Notes under the pieces: generated by a model
What the model was told of the DNA's origin: nothing
Seen by the model: the letters and a program-made list of their open reading frames with translations, nothing else
Database searches by the model: none
Position numbers and translations under genes: made by a program
NCBI GenBank assembly: GCA_977006965.1
Contig: OZ345357.1
Coordinates: 2,108,001 to 2,172,000, forward strand
DNA from: Phymatolithon calcareum
Lineage: Eukaryota; Rhodophyta; Florideophyceae; Hapalidiales
Direction of reading: 5' to 3'
Length of the DNA: 64,000 nt
Shown here: one piece after another, positions 61,060 through 64,000 of the stretch
Layout of the letters: every line of letters starts with the position of its first letter
How positions within the stretch are numbered: the stretch's first letter is position 1

Positions 61060-61220
61060 TTGTCATTACAGTTTGCATTTACAGCAAACCCTTACAGATA
61101 GCATTACAGTCATTACAGTACTGTAGGTTTTGATGCATACTTACACCATCAAGGGCAAACCCTAGAATCGCTGCTTACAGCTTACATGTGCTTGCACTGT
61201 AAGCATTACAGTGGCGGCGC
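61060..61220. repeat. TTACAG-rich stretch inside the Fanzor remnant
   Basis: TTACAG or ATTACAGT recurs about nine times in 160 bp, with TACAGTACTGTA at 61112-61123 and an inverted TGTAA form near 61200. It occupies part of the segment that has no counterpart in the intact Fanzor, so it may be an inserted small element. Ends are not defined. Confidence 0.5.
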
Positions 61221-62273
61221 CTGCGGCGGGCTAGAGAACCCGCGAAGCTTCCATTGATCCATTTCTCATACTGCCCCAAGTCATCCTTTTATCCAAATCT
61301 TTTTCAATAAAGGTCCCCGCGAAGCGGCGTCCTCGGCTTTTGCCAGACAACAACCCGAACACAGCCAGTGTGCCAGCTTGTGCGTTTCAAACCCTACACG
61401 CGGCTTGTTTCTTAGATTCCCCGTTTCATACGAGCCGTTGAATGAGTAGCATCTTCTCCTGCTACTTAGCGATGTTTATAGGGAAAGAAATTCCCTCCGG
61501 GATTTTCTCAAATCTCCAGGGATGGACTGAGTCCAAAGCGGTTCTCTCTGCTACCCATGTTTTCTATCCAGCGTGTATTTGTCCAATACGACAATTTCGG
61601 CATTCGCAAAATAGCAAGGAAAATTCTCGGCAGCCATGCTTTGTGTGATGCCGATTCTCCGGCGTGGTGGACAAGAGTGTTTGAATTTCACAATCAGGAA
61701 CGCGTATCAAATCTTTCGCGTATCAGCGCTAAGGACTGTCGCGTCGCTGGGTGGGACTGGAAGAGCACCCGCAAGCGTCGAAAAATTCTCAAGCAGAAAC
61801 GGCTGTTCGATAGGTTTATCAGTGTTTGCGCAAAATCACCATGGGTTGCCAAGGAAAGCCAATACAAAGTCAATAAGGCGGACCGGACGGTCCTTCTATC
61901 CTGGCTTGTGAACTCGATCGCAACGGATGGACTTCATTTCAAGCTAACGCTGGCCACCATCGTGGAGACGCCTAACGATTCGGAAACCGAGAGAGACTCC
62001 GACTGTGAGCAAATGGATGCCGCATGTGCAACACCCCTTCCTTCAGGCGTCTCTGAGATCCTAGAGGAGAGGTCGAAGGATATACACGAAATATTTTCCC
62101 TCACAGAGCACCACAAAGGGGTTTTCCCGAACTCGGCGCCAATCCGCGACGATTTGATCGAACCGTTCCATATCATTAACGTGGACCCTGACAAAGTGAA
62201 CATCGGGACCACTGCACGTATCAAGCTAGAGCCGACAAAAAACCGTCTGCAGAACAGCAGATTGTTTGCTACC

Positions 62274-62382
62274 GCCAAGGACTCGAAGCGATACTCTTTA
62301 GCTGAAACGTAATTACCGGAGTAATCACCGATTTCTCCGGTAATTACGTTTCAGCTAAAGAGTATCGCTTCGAGTCCTTGGC
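62274..62382. repeat. Perfect 48-bp inverted repeat with 13-base spacer
   Basis: 62274-62321 (starting GCCAAGGACTCGAAGC) is the exact reverse complement of 62335-62382, with TAATCACCGATTT between. The right arm reads in the Fanzor frame (SAKEYRFESLARH against PTKRYRRESLSIH in the intact copy), so the left arm is the inverted duplicate and the event caused the frameshift. Confidence 0.92.
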
Positions 62383-63196
62383 ACGGCACACGGAAAAGGT
62401 GGAGAAGAGCCGCGTTGTTGGAGATTACAAGTCGGCGCTATGCCAATTGAGCAAGGTGACTCTTCGTGTTCCAGGTGAATCGAGGGCATTTACAACCACG
62501 ACGTACGAGAACCTGGGCAAGTTGATCACAGAGCTCATGTCGGAAGACAGGCAGGGACCAAGGTTTGCACGTTTTCGTGCGCAGCAGAAAAATGTGCACA
62601 ATATGGCAATAAGAATCGTGTTTCGAGAAGAGCCCGGGTTGCTAAGGATGGAGCGCGAAAAGATGAAACGGATGAGTAAGAAGGAACTTTGTGCACAACG
62701 GAGAGTTGTGTTTTTCGGGGCAGTCATGGTTATCTGTGGGCGGAGGGGTCCATGCACTCAAAAGCGCCTCTTGCGATCGCTAGCCCTGATGATTCCTGTG
62801 GTTCTCACCGACGAGTTCAGAACATCTATGCGCTGTCACTTGTGCGGCTTTCGGCTGAGATAAGACAAAGGTCCAAGAGTGTTTCGTTGCAACAACAACC
62901 GAGCGGACTTGGACAGCACTGGTACAGTGAAGAAGATCGACCGCGACGCCAATGCTGCAGAGAATATCCGCACTTGTGGACTTAAGGAGCTGCTGGGATT
63001 CCCACGTCCTCCGCATCTGACAAGAACCGGCTCCATTCCGTCCTAGATTTTACTTCTGTAGTACATACTTTTCCGGTCATTATATCGTCGAGGGCACCAG
63101 TACCCTCTGGGGATCACTGGCAGTTTCGGCGGTGATACTGTACATTTGTACGGCCGTGATCAACAGACTCTGCTGCTATTAATTAAATTTTTAATT

Positions 63197-63251
63197 AATA
63201 ACGCGTAATACAATTACAATTTTTGAAAATGTAATTGTTTTTTGCGTTATT
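63197..63251. repeat. AT-rich nested hairpin downstream of the Fanzor remnant
   Basis: AATAACGC (63197-63204) pairs with GCGTTATT (63244-63251), and inside it CAATTACA (63211-63218) pairs with TGTAATTG (63230-63237). An ATTAATTAAA/TTTAATTAAT dyad lies just before it. AGCGCTATAGCGCT near 63278 is a further perfect 14-bp palindrome. Position about 150 bp past the remnant's stop would suit an element end, which is speculative. Confidence 0.55.
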
Positions 63252-63639
63252 TATTAAAATTGTTTCACGGCAAAAAGCGCTATAGCGCTTCGCAAAAATT
63301 AGTTCGACCGCCACAGCGCCTGCTATGATACATGTAGCGGATTGCTCTACAGAGTCCTATGCAAAGTGCATTTTTCTCTGAAAACATGTTACTTTTCGCA
63401 TTTTTTCAAAGTATCATAATCGGATTTTACAGCCGGCGCCATGTCGCCTATAAATTGGAGCAGCACCACAATATCGGAGGACGGCCACCGCTAGGAGGGG
63501 ACCACTCCGGCCACCGCCGACGGCGGCGTAATGCCGTCTCGCGAACTTCAGTGATGCTCGCAGCCATCCGGACAGGCCTCGATGTTTTCTCCGAAATCGC
63601 GGCCGGACTAGTGGGCGCATTCGCCTTCTTCAGCAGCGG

Positions 63640-63905
63640 AAGCGCCAACATCCTACGTGAAACCTCAATTTTGAAAATTGCTGATGTCGAACTTGGCTAT
63701 CGTTCAACAAGCAGTCCCGCAAATATACGAACTGCCCGATCGCGCTTTGGTACCGGTCCGAGATCTTTTGTTCAGTGCAATCGAATACGACGCAAACGTC
63801 GACTTGTACAGCGTGGACTGCCTGCTCGGAGAATTTCTAATAGGCAATCCGCCCCTCCCGGTCAGTGACGAATTGACAAGATCTATTTCATCTTTGAGAC
63901 TCCGA
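63640..63905 (+). pseudogene. CDK-like protein kinase remnant
   Basis: One frame has ANILRETSILKIADVELG, matching the NxL...LKIADFGLA activation-loop start with the DFG altered to DVE. A frameshift then leads to LLFSAIEYDANVDLYSVDCLLGEFLIGNPPLP, matching the ELL.G..Y....DMWSVGCI.AEL..G.P.FP region of CDKs. A further frame change gives FETPMP, like LGTP. Catalytic-loop sequence is not found intact. It is a dead fragment. Confidence 0.6.
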
Positions 63906-64000
63906 TGCCCCAATAAGAGCTGTATAGCCTAAGTTTCGGCTCTGGCTGGGACTGGAGGCTGTCCCGGTCGGTGATTTAAGTCGTCGCGAAGGGAGCGTGC

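Larger units (their letters stand above)
60628..63046 (+). pseudogene. Second Fanzor copy, decayed
   Basis: Fragments align in order with the intact minus-strand copy. 60628-60855 carries VHEYRQVYQPLRDSP against VQEYRQEFSPMRTPP. 61482-62270 carries FSLLPMFSIQRVFVQYD, SWLVNSIATDGLHFKL and VDPDKVNIGTTARI with the RuvC-I Asp. 62378-63046 carries FARFRAQQKNVHN, RRVVFFG, VVLTDEFRTSMRCHLCG with the relocated Glu, and after a TAA at 62861-62863, KKIDRDANAAENI with the RuvC-III Asp. Breaks seen: scrambled or inserted DNA at about 60860-61480, a TAG at 61479-61481, a fold-back with frameshift at 62274-62382, and the TAA inside the zinc finger. The catalytic acids survive, but the last zinc-finger Cys is lost. 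A different subfamily branch from the intact copy is likely. Confidence 0.85.

Noticed and set aside
1-64000. CRISPR arrays, tRNA genes, rRNA genes, bacterial operons
   Set aside because: No regularly spaced direct repeats of CRISPR type, no convincing A/B-box tRNA pair and no rRNA sequence were seen. Gene structure is eukaryotic.

Overview
The window is nuclear DNA from a photosynthetic eukaryote. My best guess is a red alga with a compact, intron-poor genome. Supporting evidence: a plastid-type triose-phosphate/phosphate translocator, a TerC-family thylakoid-type protein, a uroporphyrinogen decarboxylase with a targeting-like N-terminus, spliceosomal and snoRNP-dependent ribosome-biogenesis genes, GT-AG introns of about 90-150 bp, and a secreted beta-helix protein ending in a Cys-rich domain of a type I associate with algae. 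The species cannot be fixed from sequence alone.

Layout. 1-1.9 kb: decayed non-LTR-type reverse transcriptase, open to the left edge. 2.7-10.9 kb: secreted beta-helix protein with a ~100-bp tandem array upstream, an AlkD-type DNA glycosylase with an organelle-type leader, a membrane protein with three copies of an unrecognised ectodomain, and the spliceosome factor SNW1/Prp45. 13.5-27.3 kb: TPT, bS16 and LSM4 sharing a 210-bp divergent promoter, then a run of endomembrane proteins (HERP-like, DUF639-like, syntaxin-18) and TerC. 27.3-30.9 kb: gene-free DNA rich in near-perfect palindromes plus a foldback/MITE-like element. 30.9-46.3 kb: Golgi-type glycosyltransferase, UROD, GPAT9-like acyltransferase, a 1228-residue mucin-like membrane protein, asparagine synthetase and the DEAD-box helicase HAS1/DDX18. 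46.8-52.2 kb: an RNase P Rpp21/Rpr2 subunit, a small membrane protein, and two paralogous two-TM proteins arranged head to head with the topology of DEG/ENaC channels. 52.5-64 kb: a mobile-element graveyard with an ARL-like pseudogene, a long open Fanzor (eukaryotic TnpB-like RNA-guided nuclease) gene, a hAT transposase remnant, short tandem arrays, a second broken Fanzor copy interrupted by a perfect 48-bp fold-back, and a CDK-like kinase remnant.

The two systems most worth following are the intact plus decayed Fanzor pair at 53.2-63.0 kb and the divergent channel-like pair at 48.0-52.2 kb. The other genes are mostly ordinary housekeeping functions: pre-mRNA and rRNA processing, tRNA 5' maturation, haem/chlorophyll synthesis, ER lipid synthesis, ER SNARE traffic, ER quality control, and asparagine synthesis.
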